Positions 1 to 12,700 of a stretch of DNA of 64,000 nt are shown here, one piece after another (position 1 is the first letter of the stretch; every line of letters begins with the position of its first letter). The notes beneath the pieces were generated by a model that had not been told where the DNA came from, did not search any database, and was given only the letters and a program-made list of their open reading frames with translations. Origin of the DNA: Zeugodacus cucurbitae (taxonomy: Eukaryota; Arthropoda; Insecta; Diptera; Tephritidae); assembly GCF_028554725.1 (NCBI RefSeq), contig NC_071667.1, forward strand, positions 15,731,501-15,795,500, read 5' to 3'. The translations under genes were made by a program, and so were the position numbers.

Positions 1-178
1 TAAAGTCTACAGAAATAAGCCAGCAACTATTCCAGCTTTGGAAGACAACATTTCCGAAGAAATTCGGGCTATTCCGGCCGAAATGCTCGAAAAAGTTGCC
101 CAAAATTGGACTTTCCGAATGGACCACCTAAGACGCAGCCGCGGTCAACATTTAAATGAAATTATCTTCAAAAAGTAA
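1..178 (+). pseudogene. C-terminal tail of a Tc1/mariner-superfamily transposase
   Basis: An open frame runs from the window edge (first full codon at base 2) to a TAA at 176-178, giving 58 residues. The end has a cluster RRSRGQHLNEIIFKK, which resembles the C-terminus of insect IS630/Tc1/mariner-type transposases (a basic SRG block followed by EIIF). The catalytic region would lie to the left and is not visible. The sequence up to about 290 (T-run, then a stretch ending in CACCCTTTATTA) could be the 3' flank and terminal repeat of the same element. It lies in the neuroligin intron upstream of the exon at 599. The family call rests on recalled resemblance only. Confidence 0.55.
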
Positions 179-598
179 ATGTCATGAACAAATCTAACGT
201 TTCAAATAAAGAACCGATGAGATTTTGCAAATTTTATGCGTTTTTTTTTTTTTAAAAGTTATCAAGCTCTTAAAAAATCACCCTTTATTAATGATTCTTT
301 ACTCCTATCGTTCAACTTTTCTAACTGACAGTATCAGAGCAATATATACAAATATTTATTATTATCGTTTTGTTTAGTATGGGAACTTTTTACGAAGACG
401 GTATCGGATAATAGAGTTGCCAGGCAGTAAAGTTTTAGATCAGAGAAAACATTGTAAGTGGTTGCTACCAAAAAGTGGATATACATATTCTTTACATAAT
501 ATATTAAATTGTAGTAGAGTACGGCTAATTAAAACACTTTGTCAAGAGTAGATTTCACATCGCTTATAATCAAAAACAATTCTTCATACCACTTTCAG
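179..598. other. Intron sequence upstream of the first visible neuroligin exon
   Basis: AT-rich non-coding sequence. The first about 110 bases are probably the 3' end of the transposon at 1-178. The rest ends in a pyrimidine-rich stretch and CAG at 596-598, the splice acceptor of the next exon. No other feature seen. Confidence 0.5.
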
Positions 599-796
599 GT
601 TTCTTAAACGCCAATACAGATCGCTACTCAAAACTGCCTGCCAATTATGGCCTAATGGACATCATTGCCGCATTGCATTGGTTGAAGGAGAATATCGCTG
701 CATTTGGTGGCGATCCGCAGAGTATTACGCTGGCCGGTCATGGTACTGGAGCGGCATGTGTGCACTTTCTCATCTCCTCACTGGCGGTACCAGAAG
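599..796 (+). CDS. Nlg: Neuroligin exon a (nucleophile-elbow exon)
   Basis: Acceptor CAG at 596-598 and donor GTATAG at 797. It begins with two bases (GT) that complete a split codon, probably Gly before FLNANT. It encodes FLNANTDR...SLAVPE and contains the GHGTG elbow in which Gly replaces the esterase Ser. It ends in phase 1. Confidence 0.93.
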
Positions 797-3700
797 GTAT
801 AGCAAAACTTATGACCCACAAAAATATGTAAGTTGCTACTTTACAAAATATATTTCAAGGACTACTTTTCAACCGCGCCATACTAATGTCCGGTTCTGGC
901 CTGGCGCCCTGGTCTCTGGTTAGCAACCCTGCCAAGTACGCGGCCATTGTTGCGCATCACGTGAACTGTGCACCCGATCTATCGCATGCACATCTCATGA
1001 AGTGTCTGCGCGACAAGGCATTGGAGCAGCTGCTGGGCGTACCCATACGCCAGCCCGAATTTGGTTTCGCTTTTGGACCAAGCATTGATGGTGTGGTCAT
1101 CGATGGCGGTGACTATGTACCACCAGCACCCGGCTCGGCAGCTGCACAAGCACAAGCCTCCACTGCAGCCGGTGGTGGGCTGGGTGGCGGTGCAGGCATC
1201 GCCGCGGCGGGTGGTTGGGGCACACCGGGCCAGTTGGAGAATATCGGTGAGTATTGTAAGGCAACATAAATATTTTTCATAATCATCAAAAATAATATGC
1301 ATAAGTTCTTTTATATTGAAATAATGAAAAAATAAATAATTAATTTCATTTGCATGGTCACTTTCAATTTACAACCTGCACTCATGCACATGCCGCTGCT
1401 GCAACTGCTATGTAACACACGCTACATTTCAACGGGATTACGACACATTATCGACTTGGCTGTATCCGCTTTCTCCGATTGCTGTGGCTGCTTAACGCTC
1501 GGCTGCGCATTTAATGTCATCTTAAACTCCACCGGCGGCGGCTTCAATTTACTCGCATTTACTCACATTTGTAATTAATGCAGTATTAATGAGGAAATCT
1601 GCCATTAACAAGTTGTCAAGGTATGTAAAACCTATCACCTGCGAAGGATTTATTTTTACTCAGTTTTAATGCAACGAGTGAGTGATTTAATTTCCGAGAA
1701 GTGCTCGTTGAAAGATTGAAATCTGTTGTCTTTATATTCGTATTACTATGATTAAAACTGCTTAATTACACAACGCAACTTTGCCAGGATTAAATTTCAT
1801 AATTTTGATTGTAATGAAGTAAAGACTTATTGTTGAAAATTCCCTCTGTCCCTTCCAAAGCTTACTGTTTACTTGCGAACAGATTGACGTCGGTTCAGAT
1901 CAGCAAATACTCTGCAAAAAGTGAATAGCACTTTTCATGGTGGAGAAGACAAGATAGATTTCTGAACTTCCATCTTGACCCTTATGAAAGTTCAAATACC
2001 TTGAATCTTATAATTGTATCTTGATATTCAAGTAAACCACTTGCATCGTAAAAGTTTTGTGATTTTTTTTTTTGAAAAACTCAAGGTACCTGTAGGTTTA
2101 GATCCACCTTTAGAACATATTTGCTCTTCAAATATAAGCCGTTTCGTTCGATAATATGTTTCCATCTAGACGGCAACTTCATAATACCCGCCTCCTTATT
2201 TGCAAAGAACTCCGACAGCCACTTATCACAAGCCTCTTTTGAGTTTAACTTTACACAGGTGGTAATCACTTGTCGCTATGTCCGGGCTATATGGTGGATG
2301 CGATAAAACCTCTCATCCGAGCTCCCGTAGCTTCTGACGAGTCATCAATGGAGTCTGTGGTCTGGCGTTGTCCTGGTGGAACACTACACCCTTCCAGTTG
2401 GCTAATTTTAGACGCTTCTGGTCGATCGCATGCTTCAATCGGTGCAGTGGTTCGCAGTAGATGATAGATTTAAGCGTCTGGTCATATGGAAGCAGGTCAT
2501 AGTGGATGATTCCCTTCAAAACCCACCAAACACATAGCAAAACCTTCTTCGCCGTCAATCCCGTTTTGGCCACTGTTTGGGACGATTTACCGTCCTTCAA
2601 CCACGACCGTTTTCGCTTGATATTGTCGTATGTGATCCATCACCATCCGCTATAAAAATGGGTCGAGTTCGTTCCGTTTAAGCAGCGTACCGCAGGCGTT
2701 GATTCGGTCCAGAAGGTTTTTTTGCGTCAAATAATGCGGCACCCAAACATCAAGCTTTTTTGTGTATACAGCCTTCTGGTTTAAAATGATTTGGTAACTA
2801 ATTCCACATGCTGGTCTAACTCGATGTTTTCCATGATTTGATCGGTATTCGTCGTCACAGATCATCCGCCGGCTGGCTTATCCATGGTGGCATTTTCACT
2901 CGCTCTGAATCGTATATTCCATTCCGCCGCAGTTCGAAGTGATAGAGTACCATCCCCCAAATTACCATTAATCTCACGCAACGTTTCTCCAGCGGATTTG
3001 ACTTTAAGGAAGAAAACCTTTAAAATAGCGCCTATTTCGGCGTTAGTGCACTCCATGTTTACACATAATGTTGAAGGCAATATCCAAACTAATCGTTTTG
3101 TAGGTTATGCCAAGACCTTTCAAAGATGTATAGTATGGCCAGATACGAGCTCTGTAGATAGCCGCGAAATTTAAAAGACAAAAAGGCGGGAGGGAGTTAT
3201 TTGGCAACCTACATTTTACAAGCAAGTGGTCCTGTTAGATGACAATTGGTAAATATTGGTAAGAAAAGTACTAGTTTTATGAAAGAACAAAACAAATAAA
3301 CACATAAAAATTTGGTTAAATTTTTGTCTTTAAAAAAATCTCCCCGAAAACTTTCTTGGTCGCCAATTTCATAATACTCTCTTTCTGAAACAGCTTGCCC
3401 AAAAATAAATTCGATGCATTTCCCAGTAGCTCCGTTTTTAGTATAACTAGTCGTGCGGTTCACTGTATGGTTTAGGTTCTATATGTAAACACATATCCAC
3501 AGCTACAAGCAAATGCAAATGTACATATTTGTGCAATTAGTAATTTACATAAATTTTCGCTATGCGATTATGTGGGTAATGCATCGATATTAGTACATGA
3601 TTAGCGGAAATCTTACATTAATTAGCGTTAAATAGTTCAGAAGTGGTGACATAAGCTTCAAGGAAACATGAAACAGCACTAAGCGTATAAACACATATAC

Positions 3701-6700
3701 ATTTATATTTTAATTGGCACTCAAAATCAACACCTTTACTCTGTTTTAGGCCAAGCTTTCATTTCTATTTTCGATTTTCAACTTGGTGTTAACTGATATA
3801 TGTAGCGCACACGCAGAGGTCAATTTAAAAGATTGAATGATTTTAGTAGACGATTTTTCTAGAATGAAATACTCGTACATTCAGGGAAACTCAAATTATC
3901 TACACTTAATATTATAATTTTCAGCACCCAATGCTTTGAACCAACAAACCAAAGAATGCTTGCCACGCACTCATCACACTCAGTAACGTCTCCCGTACTC
4001 TACATTGTCGGTGACAAATTGTAGTACACCCATTCCTTAATTTATGCAGCATTAGCGGTAAATTAACACATATGCATTAGCTTCACATGCATATATTACC
4101 AAATACATATTTACTATAATAGTCAATGTATCTACTTAGCTATGTGTCACATACTTATATGTTTAGGTGTCTCTATCTTTAACTGAATTTCTTTGCACAG
4201 CTACTTCATTACCTTGACAACACCACAAGTATTCGTGCTTCAAACATGCGTAGTTGGTTACCCTATGGCTTTTCATAAACTTTTAATTAATTCCTTATTT
4301 TCATCACCTTTTTCTACTGGCAGCAAATCTCTGCTATTATATTATTGCCTTGCGAGCATAGAGAGCACATATTTTTAATATAACTCTACTTGCGCTGGTT
4401 TTCGAAACTTTCGAAAAGTATAAAGTAATATATATAGTAATTAAAACCAGCGAATTAATTTTGAGAAGAAAATGTTTCGCGCCAAGCTGTCTCAATACTC
4501 TAATAGAGACTAATCTGTGGTGAAATCTATTTAGTGACTTTTTGGTTTGGTAGTGAGTTAGTCTCATCTCAAATTGAGCAATATCAGTCTATAATTTGGG
4601 ATTTGCTTTAAGCCAGGTCACAAAAAAGAAGATCGCAAAAATTGAGGATGCAATTGGCCTAATATATATAATAAAAAAGTTATAAAAAAGATTCGTTAGC
4701 GAAGCCATAAAGCCCTTTGAAATTCGCAACAAGCGCAGGCATCCCGAAGGATGATTACTCCTCATTAACTACGTGACGGCACTCAATTTGTTATCGCAAA
4801 GGACCAAAACTGGTCTATTTGTGGCTATATAGTCTATCAGAGTAGCCTAACCTAACATACATATATCCAAAGTCCAAAATATATAGTAATCATAAATAAT
4901 GTTGTATAAATACCATTTACGATAGCTGCGTTCCGTTGCCTAATTTAAATTGCGAATATTTCTGTTGATGACGTCACGATGACGTATCACAATATTCTTT
5001 TCTTTAGTTTCCTGTTCTCTCGAGTTCTTGTAAAACTTCACTTGTTTGATGTAATCAACATTGACAGGCGAAACAAGAGATCCACTCTTCAAGTGAATAA
5101 AGTTTTCTGACAACTTATGAAATACACTGAATGTCAATCAAATATTTGTGTACTGTACTAAATAGGCGCTGCTAAACTGTTACAATACTTTCACCGCAGT
5201 ATTGCCACTGAATACTGAAAACCTTAAACAAGTGACAAATTCACCTTTCAAACACATACCATTGTCAGAATTGATGGGAGAATAATTCAAATACCACTCA
5301 AAAGACTACACTAAGACTATAGGTCTGTATAAATTAGTTTATTATAATATTGATGACGTGTAAAAAAATTTAAAGTATTCGTCATGATAAACTAAATCAA
5401 TATACTATCAAATACTTTATACTTTTTGAATTTCCGTATATGCAAATGTACGCATGTTAGAATACGCAAGTGATTCAGCAACAATTCATATCTTGAGGCA
5501 TTAAAACCAAATATTTTTTTACCTAGAAAACAAAATAGATTCAAGGAAAAACGTCTGAAAAAACACTAGAAATATAAATACCGAAGGTAACAGTAAATAC
5601 ACAACATACATTTACATAAATATTGTGTAAGAAACAATGCCGAAGAACATTGGCATTGACCTATAGAAATAGAAATAGTAGCAGTAGCAGTCGGCTTCAA
5701 GATGACCAGCGATGATTGTGGTGCAGCAAGCGGCAGGTTCACAAGGCTAGCTGTGAAACTCCGTAACAAGACGCTCACCAGTTCATGGCATTGTAAAATT
5801 TTGCAGTTAAAGGGTTTGCTTATATATAATTTTAAGAACGGAAATGAAAAGAAAATATAGAAGTAGACACAAAAACTAAACTGACATGAATACCAGACAA
5901 AGTAAATGGAAAATATTTAATTGAAATACTGTATGTAGATAGTTAGATTACAGACCGTAAAATAAATATAAAATATTTTTCTATAAAAACGTTACAAATT
6001 CCAAATTTATCTATTAAAAGATATTTTTGGTTACTGCAGGTAACATTCAGGTGTCGATACGAATTTCTGCTAAAGAACAGTTCTAATTGAAAATTAGTTA
6101 ATAATACTGGCTAAACAGCAGTGCTATTGCATTGAATATAGTAAAATGAGAGTATGGATACAGTAAAGTGAGAGTATGTGTATATTGGTTGGCTATTCGA
6201 TTTTTTTTTTTGGTTAGAGACTTAAGCCAGCTGTTTGTGCGATTTGTCACATTTCACAGTTTGCTAAATGAAGTATCAATATTCGAACTAATAAAATTTT
6301 ATAAAAATTGTTTTCCTTACAATTTTTAAAATATTTTGAAGAAAGTTGAGAGAAATCGACAATGAAAAGTGATAAATAATCGCAACATTTATTTAACTCA
6401 TGTATGATACTCAACTTTGCCAGTATATATGTACAAATATGATAGTGGCACCTTAAACTTATTATTTAAAAGTTTAAATAAACTATGAATTGTATGTATG
6501 AATTTCCTTCGATTTGTACTGTGCAGAAAAACAGTAATTTAACTGATTTCATTTGTTTTCCATTTCCTGACGCAATCACATTTTGCATACATTTCATGTA
6601 GTGACGCCTTTTCCTGTAATTTTGCAGAGTACACAGATGGAATATTAATATTTTTTGAATGCAAAGAGGTCACATTCCACATATTGCATACCCTTTAACC

Positions 6701-9700
6701 CAGCAACTGATATGATCAACAACATTTGCTTGAAGCTTTTCCGTATGTATTCTTCTGATTCTTACGCTTGGTACTATTAAATCGCTTTCGTCTTACTTTT
6801 CTTCGCTTTCCTTGTACGCAATTCCTGCTTAAATCAAATTTACATGTGAAAATGCATTTAATGTGTACCCGAATCCAAGCTCCTTACACGTATGTACGTG
6901 AGTGCAAATGTATGAAGTCAAAATGTGTGCGTACTTATGTATATTCATATCGTTTTCTACCTTCCCTTACCACAATCAGTTTTAATTTATTTTGTATGCT
7001 TTTATCTTCCATTTCTTTGCATGACAAACAAACAAACACGCAGATATGACCTGTTGGCTGGTGTGACACGTGCCGAGGCATTTTTCTCCTTCAATTCCGG
7101 CGACGTACAGTATGGCATTGAGGCGGATCGTCGCTCGAAAATACTAAAGGCCTACGTACGCAATACGTACACATATCATCTCAACGAAATATTTGCGACG
7201 ATTGTTAATGAGTACACGGATTGGGAGCGACCCGTACAGCATCCAATTAATATACGGTAAGCATTTTAAATAAATACAGACACAAAGGCAAATGTGGCAA
7301 CACACACACAGTTACATCTATATACATACATATACATTTATACATATATCCATGTACATAAAACGCTGAGTTATGTAATGCTTGAAAGAGCGTAAAATCG
7401 CAGAAAGTTCATAAATGGAGATTTGAAAATATGGCGCCGCAAGTACGGACGGCAAAATACTGACGGTAGGAAATACTGAATTCTTTAAAGTTTGAATGAA
7501 TGAAATTTAATTTTTTGAACTTTTTTTGTCGAACAATATACTTTCGCAATATAGTATTTGAGCGAGAGGAGGCAGATATAGGGACCTATTTAGATATCGA
7601 AATGATTGGAATGAAATGAAAATCAATTGAATTCTTCATACGATCTGTCCATTTCTTACTTCCGTAAAAATTAAAACATCATGACCTTTGACTATTTGAC
7701 TTTGAATATCATATTCCAAATCGTTTAGATAGATTTTGAAACCTATTACGTTCCTGAAAAGCGATTCCTGAAAATCATTGTCATAGGACCAAAATTATGA
7801 GCACTTCTAATGCAATGCTTTTGGAATATTGTTATTTAAATTATTGGGATTTAGGATAGATATAATATTAACCGAGATATTTTAGACCCACTACACCCAA
7901 TTAGACCCATATCGCACCTTAGATCCATTAAACCAAAAGTGTTAATTTAAGTTATATTGGTCAAATGTTTTATGTTTTAATGAAACTAAGTGTGCATGTT
8001 AGCTATAGGATAAGCTAATCTGATATCTCAATCGGTTGACTATATCTTCCGGAAGTACCATGTGTTCGACAATCATTCTTTGTTATACTTGTTATTTGAG
8101 TATTTTCAGGTGCATAGTAATATATTAAATACTTTATTATTTCATAATCTCTTTGTGTTAAAACAAATTCCCCAAATTTACAATCGCTCTCCAAAAATGT
8201 TAAATTCATTTAATTTGAATCATTAAAAATTAAACCAATTTTGTGACACATCAATACATATTTTTTATATTAAAACTTTAAACGCTTAATTACGTATATC
8301 TAGCAAGTGTAGCAAAATAAATATATTTATTAGCACAACATAAATACTGAAAATTATTAATTAAAATACTTATTTCAAATCACTCATTCAACACTTCTGC
8401 TGTTGTTGTTAGTTTGCAATTTTGCATTGTCTATAGCAAAACATTAAAATTCAGTTGCTAACTTTGTTTATGATGTTTTCATAATAAAATTCATATTCAT
8501 TTTTAACACAAATATAATTGAATTATCGATTATATCCCGTTGTTTATATATTAGCAATTGTGTTTGTATGTACCAAGTGATAAATTGCATAAATTGAATT
8601 TATACAATATGAGCATTAAATACTTAATATTATTTAATGAAATTTGGAACAATAGCAAAAATACAACATTTATGAAGTTATAATGGGTGAACCACATAAA
8701 GCAGTTTTAAACACATATTAGTTTGGTAATTTGGTAATATAGCTTTGAAGAGTTTTAAGAAATACAATGTACTTAAATCCAAAGTCTAGATTAAGTAATT
8801 ATAAATCAGGATTAAAAAATGTACTTTAAATTGACAGGTGCTTTAAGTACATTTTATTTAATATTTCATAGACAAGTTAACTATTTGAAATCAATACAAG
8901 CAATATATTTGCTTTCACCTCTCAACCATAGGCAGTGTTGATACGACTTCGAAGATAGTTGTGAACTCAAAATTTCATAGTTTTTACCTAATTTTATTAT
9001 GTTAAATCATTGAAGTTATACTTCTTATACGAGTTCGGAAAAGGTTGCGATAATTGTTGCGCAACCCATTGCTCTGTATGCTTAAACATACATATGTACA
9101 TGTTTATATGTCATTGAACACACAAACTTACATTTGTATATGCGTGCACGTAAGTTTGTCAACCACCAAAAATCAAAAGCAATGCTCTACAAAAACAACA
9201 AGCGCCAAAAATTTATGTCGATATGTTTGCATGCTCATACATATTCATACATATTTACGACAAGCCGATTTTCTACCAACAGCGCAATGTTGCGTCGCTT
9301 TGGCATTACGCAGGCGGCCATCAATTTTTCGACACATCGAGTTTTACAGAGTCGTTTCAAGTGATCCCTCCGTAATTATAAATGCGCAAAATATGTATTG
9401 GATAGTATTGACTTACTATTAGCAAATATAAATAATTAAATGTATTTAAATATTCTACTAATATATGATGCCAAATATTAATGTACTACAATTGATTTTA
9501 ATAAGAATCAAGACATAAAACAATCCATAATAATATGAGTTGGGGACATGGACCTCTTTGCCTGCGAAAACGCGACACTGATTACAAGTCCGTAACATAA
9601 AAATTACTATTTGCGGTCATTCGTTGTCCGTGGCAACGAAGATTTTACAAGAAATGTACTACAAGTGCACATATTTACACACATATGCATATAAACAAAT

Positions 9701-12700
9701 TTGCGAATAATATGCGTATGGTTCTTTTGATTTTTTTCTTTTTTCTTTCGTTTCTGTTTAATTTCTGCGAATTCTTAACTAGTGTATGTGACGTTTGGTT
9801 GAAATTCTCTGCGTTTGCCGTTGAAAAGTTAAGACTTGACTGAAAAGTGTCTCTCGCTAGTTTTATTTCATACAAAATGATATGCATTTCTTGGAATATC
9901 ACTAAGAAGTATAACTTCATCCGCGCGTAGGGACTCCACGCACTCTTTTTTTTTTCAAAATATTCTATTTATTCTATTATTTTATAGGATTAATCACTGC
10001 AGCTTTTAATGAAGACCATAAATGTGTGTTTTTTTACAATATGCAAGGTACAAATGGTGTGGTTTTCAGCTTAGCTCATTTCCACTGTTTTAAAATCCCT
10101 TAGCAGAGGCGGCAGAGGAATGCGCAGCTAAACAAGCACTTGCCCTACTAGGTGGCATGAGCATCTGTCTTTGTTTGGTGTCACTGCCGCCGCAACGCTT
10201 AATGTAAATTACAAATTCACCATACTTACGCAATATTATTATGCAAAGTATTTGTCAAATATAACTGTTAAAATACATAATACATACGAGTAAGCTGTGC
10301 AGAGTATAAAAGCAAGCATGATAATTTCTACTTAGCATAAATTAGTAACGTCTCATTCATACTCAAATTGGTACTCATACTATTATTCGTATTAGTACTT
10401 GTAATCGCATTCATACTCGTATTCGTACTCGTACTCATATTCGTATATATACTCGTATTCGTACTCGTACTCATATTCGTATATATACTCGTATTCGTAC
10501 TCTTACTCATACTCGTTTTTGTACTCGTACTCAGAGGCATTAGACATATTTTTCATATTACTTAGCAACAACTGTACTTAAGCTTAAGTAGTAAGGTTTT
10601 TTATGTGTGCATTTCTATTTTTTATATGAGGTACACTTTGTTTTTGTCAAAAGAGTTTTATGTATTTCTTCTATTTTCAGTGACGAAACGCTAGAAGCGC
10701 TCAGCGATGCACAAATTGTGGCGCCCGCTGCACAAACTGTCGACTTACACTCAGCGGATCATCGCAATTCGTATTTGTACGTCTTTGACTATCAGACCAG
10801 ATATGGAGATTATCCTCAGGTAAATTGGATGTTCAGTGCATAACACATATAAACTGTTATACATATATACTTATATTTAACTGCAATATGCAGAACGAGC
10901 CAGCTCATTATTTTGAGTGGTTTATTAAATTGTTTTAGAGTCTTAGCTTTTGACTCATACAACCCTTAAGTACCTTTTAAAATTATTTTTGCGAGTTGTT
11001 ATGGTTAAAAGGCTCGGAAAAATTACGTATGTAATCGAGCAAACTATACACGTAAATATTTATAAAAAACACATGAGGTAGTTGAAACAATATCCATTTT
11101 GTACTTACGATTAAGGCGAAAATACAAAATAGAATAAAACCTTAAAGGAAATAATTAAAAGTTGAATTCTGATCTCTATTTAGTCTTAAGCGGTATATTA
11201 CTTAGATAGAGCAAGATATTTTTATAACATTTCCTAAGGATCCAAAACGGAAAAGTTATGTATACTATACCTATAAATTGTTAGAACAACAAATTCACCT
11301 TTCCATCTTTTTCGAGAATTTGTTTGATAGAAAATACATTCGCTCGTGACATCATTTAGATATCCACAAGACATATAATTATTTCACGTACTTACAGATA
11401 TGCTTTATAAGATGGGTTTGCTGCAACTGAAAATAGTTGTTAATTTTTGCAACCTACAATAACTACAACTGCATTTCGATATTTAACTGAAAAAAAAGCT
11501 AGTATTCTATAATAATGTATGCGTATATATCTAGCTAGGGAATTCATTTGCCTTTTGTTAGACATTTTGCCTGCCACAGAAATTCATAACTTCTGCATTG
11601 CTAGAATTTGTTTACATTCAACTGATTGCAGTCGCTCGACGTTGCATGCTACTACATGCGTAAAACCATTCACATATGTACATACCCTTAAACCTAATTG
11701 TCAATATACATACATGTATGCATATGTATGTATATGTTATGGGCTTTTGAGCTGCGCAAGCATTTGAACTGTGGCACCACTTCAGTGCGACTGTGTGAGT
11801 GTGAGTTTATGGGCCAGCCAATGCAGTAAACAGGCAAACAACTTATATATAGGCAATTATCTGCAATACTCGGTGCTTCGGAAACGGCTCAAGGCAAGCC
11901 AAGTGCATCTTGCGTTATGCCCATACATATAGGACGCTTTATAGCGCTCAACTTAAGTTCGGGTTGAAGTGAGGTAATGCGAGCTTTTCTAGCGTCATAC
12001 CCACTAAAGGACATCAAGTGATCTAAATCGTTAGCACAGCGAACGCTCCAATCGCATTTACATAGAAATACATACATACATGGCATACAAACATACTGAA
12101 AGAAATGCAGTGAAGGGTGAAGCATATAGTAGTCCTAAGTGACGTTGACTCTATGAAAAGTTTCACTATGGGGCCGGTAATGTAGTAGGGACTGAGCCAA
12201 TCTATGGGTATATTTCAAAAACTTGTTTCTTGTCATGGCGTATATTTTTTTATTATTCCTTGAAACGATATCGAGTAATCTAATTCCTTCTCATGTCCAT
12301 GTATTTTTAGCGTCAAGGCTGCATTCATGGTGAGGATCTGCCTTACCTGTTCGGCGCACCATTAGTAGGAGGTTTCAGTCATTTTACACGAAATTATACC
12401 AAAACGGAAATCAATCTTTCAGAGGTTGTAATGCTCTACTGGGCGAACTTCGTGCGAACTGGGTGAGTATTCAAAAACCCTTATCTCAAAAATATATAAA
12501 TTTTCTTAAATTGTATTTTATAATAATATTTAATGACGGCTTTAAGATGTACATTTATATTTTATGAGTACTATGGTACTATGAATTTAAGCATGGATAT
12601 ATATATATTTATTTTCCTTTCTCTATGTCGTTCCTAGTAATCCGAATGATCAAATGGAAGGTGAACATCCCAGTAGTCGACAGGAGCGTAGTCGATATAA

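Noticed and set aside
979..1302. Minus-strand open frame across the neuroligin exon
   Set aside because: Antisense shadow of a GC-rich coding exon; no domain.
1354..1578. 74-residue frame between two neuroligin exons
   Set aside because: Lies within the 337-base intron; does not match the neuroligin family and is out of phase with the confirmed microexon.
10364..10530. Possible CRISPR-like array
   Set aside because: Short contiguous hexamer units with no spacers, in a eukaryotic intron.
10328..10565. Repetitive open frames on both strands (Thr/Asn/Ser or Leu/Val rich)
   Set aside because: Produced by the six-base tandem repeat, which stays open in several frames.
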